Source: an uncultured Labedella sp.
Lineage (GTDB): Bacteria > Actinomycetota > Actinomycetes > Actinomycetales > Microbacteriaceae
Direction of reading: 5' to 3'
Length of the DNA: 14,632 nucleotides
Assembly (NCBI GenBank): GCA_934636065.1
Contig: CAKTZW010000013.1
Span: forward strand, 1-14,632
Shown: one piece after another, positions 14,629 to 14,632 of the stretch
Layout: the number at the start of each line of letters is the position of its first letter
How positions within the stretch are numbered: the stretch's first letter is position 1
Made by a program: the position numbers and the translations under genes
The notes under the pieces: generated by a model
Told to the model about the DNA's origin: nothing
The model's database searches: none
What the model saw: only the letters and a program-made list of their open reading frames with translations

Positions 14629-14632
14629 GTTC

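Overview
The window reads as chromosomal DNA of a very GC-rich actinobacterium, most likely a member of the Microbacteriaceae. This is an inference from the roughly 70% GC content, the strongly GC-biased third codon positions, the many GTG starts, several genes whose -10 box lies 6-7 bases before the start codon (apparently leaderless mRNAs), and an intergenic palindromic repeat family that I associate with this group. No rRNA, tRNA, CRISPR array, transposase or phage gene is visible.

Left third (1-3612): an MFS drug-type exporter that runs off the left edge, a small actinobacterial protein divergent from it, a YchJ/SEC-C protein, an AHSA1/SRPBCC-like protein, and a P-loop nucleoside/pantothenate-kinase-like enzyme. 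The last two diverge from a 400-bp non-coding stretch rich in inverted repeats.

Middle (3613-8849): a REP-like repeat cluster separates the kinase from a minus-strand group: a flavodoxin-fold NAD(P)H oxidoreductase, argG (argininosuccinate synthase, its probable upstream operon partner), a diacylglycerol-kinase-family lipid kinase, a small membrane protein and an HxlR regulator. The HxlR gene is divergent from a short-chain dehydrogenase that has no ordinary start codon.

Accessory module (about 8900-10645): an XRE-HTH/ImmA-type zinc-peptidase gene overlaps by one base with a PIN-domain (DUF3368-like) gene. Codon use here is visibly less GC-biased than in the flanks, and the module ends in a perfect 25-bp tandem duplication that contains the PIN stop codon. 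The layout is that of a toxin-antitoxin or stress/defence module and is the most interesting part of the window.

Right third (10654-14632): an LLM (luciferase-like) flavin oxidoreductase, a small uncharacterised protein, and a TetX-like FAD monooxygenase divergent from its probable MarR regulator. Two related 13-bp operator-like boxes lie across the two face-to-face promoters. A TetR regulator follows, and its 3' end overlaps that of marR. Overall the region combines housekeeping genes (argG, lipid kinase) with several regulator/oxidoreductase pairs typical of xenobiotic or redox stress responses.
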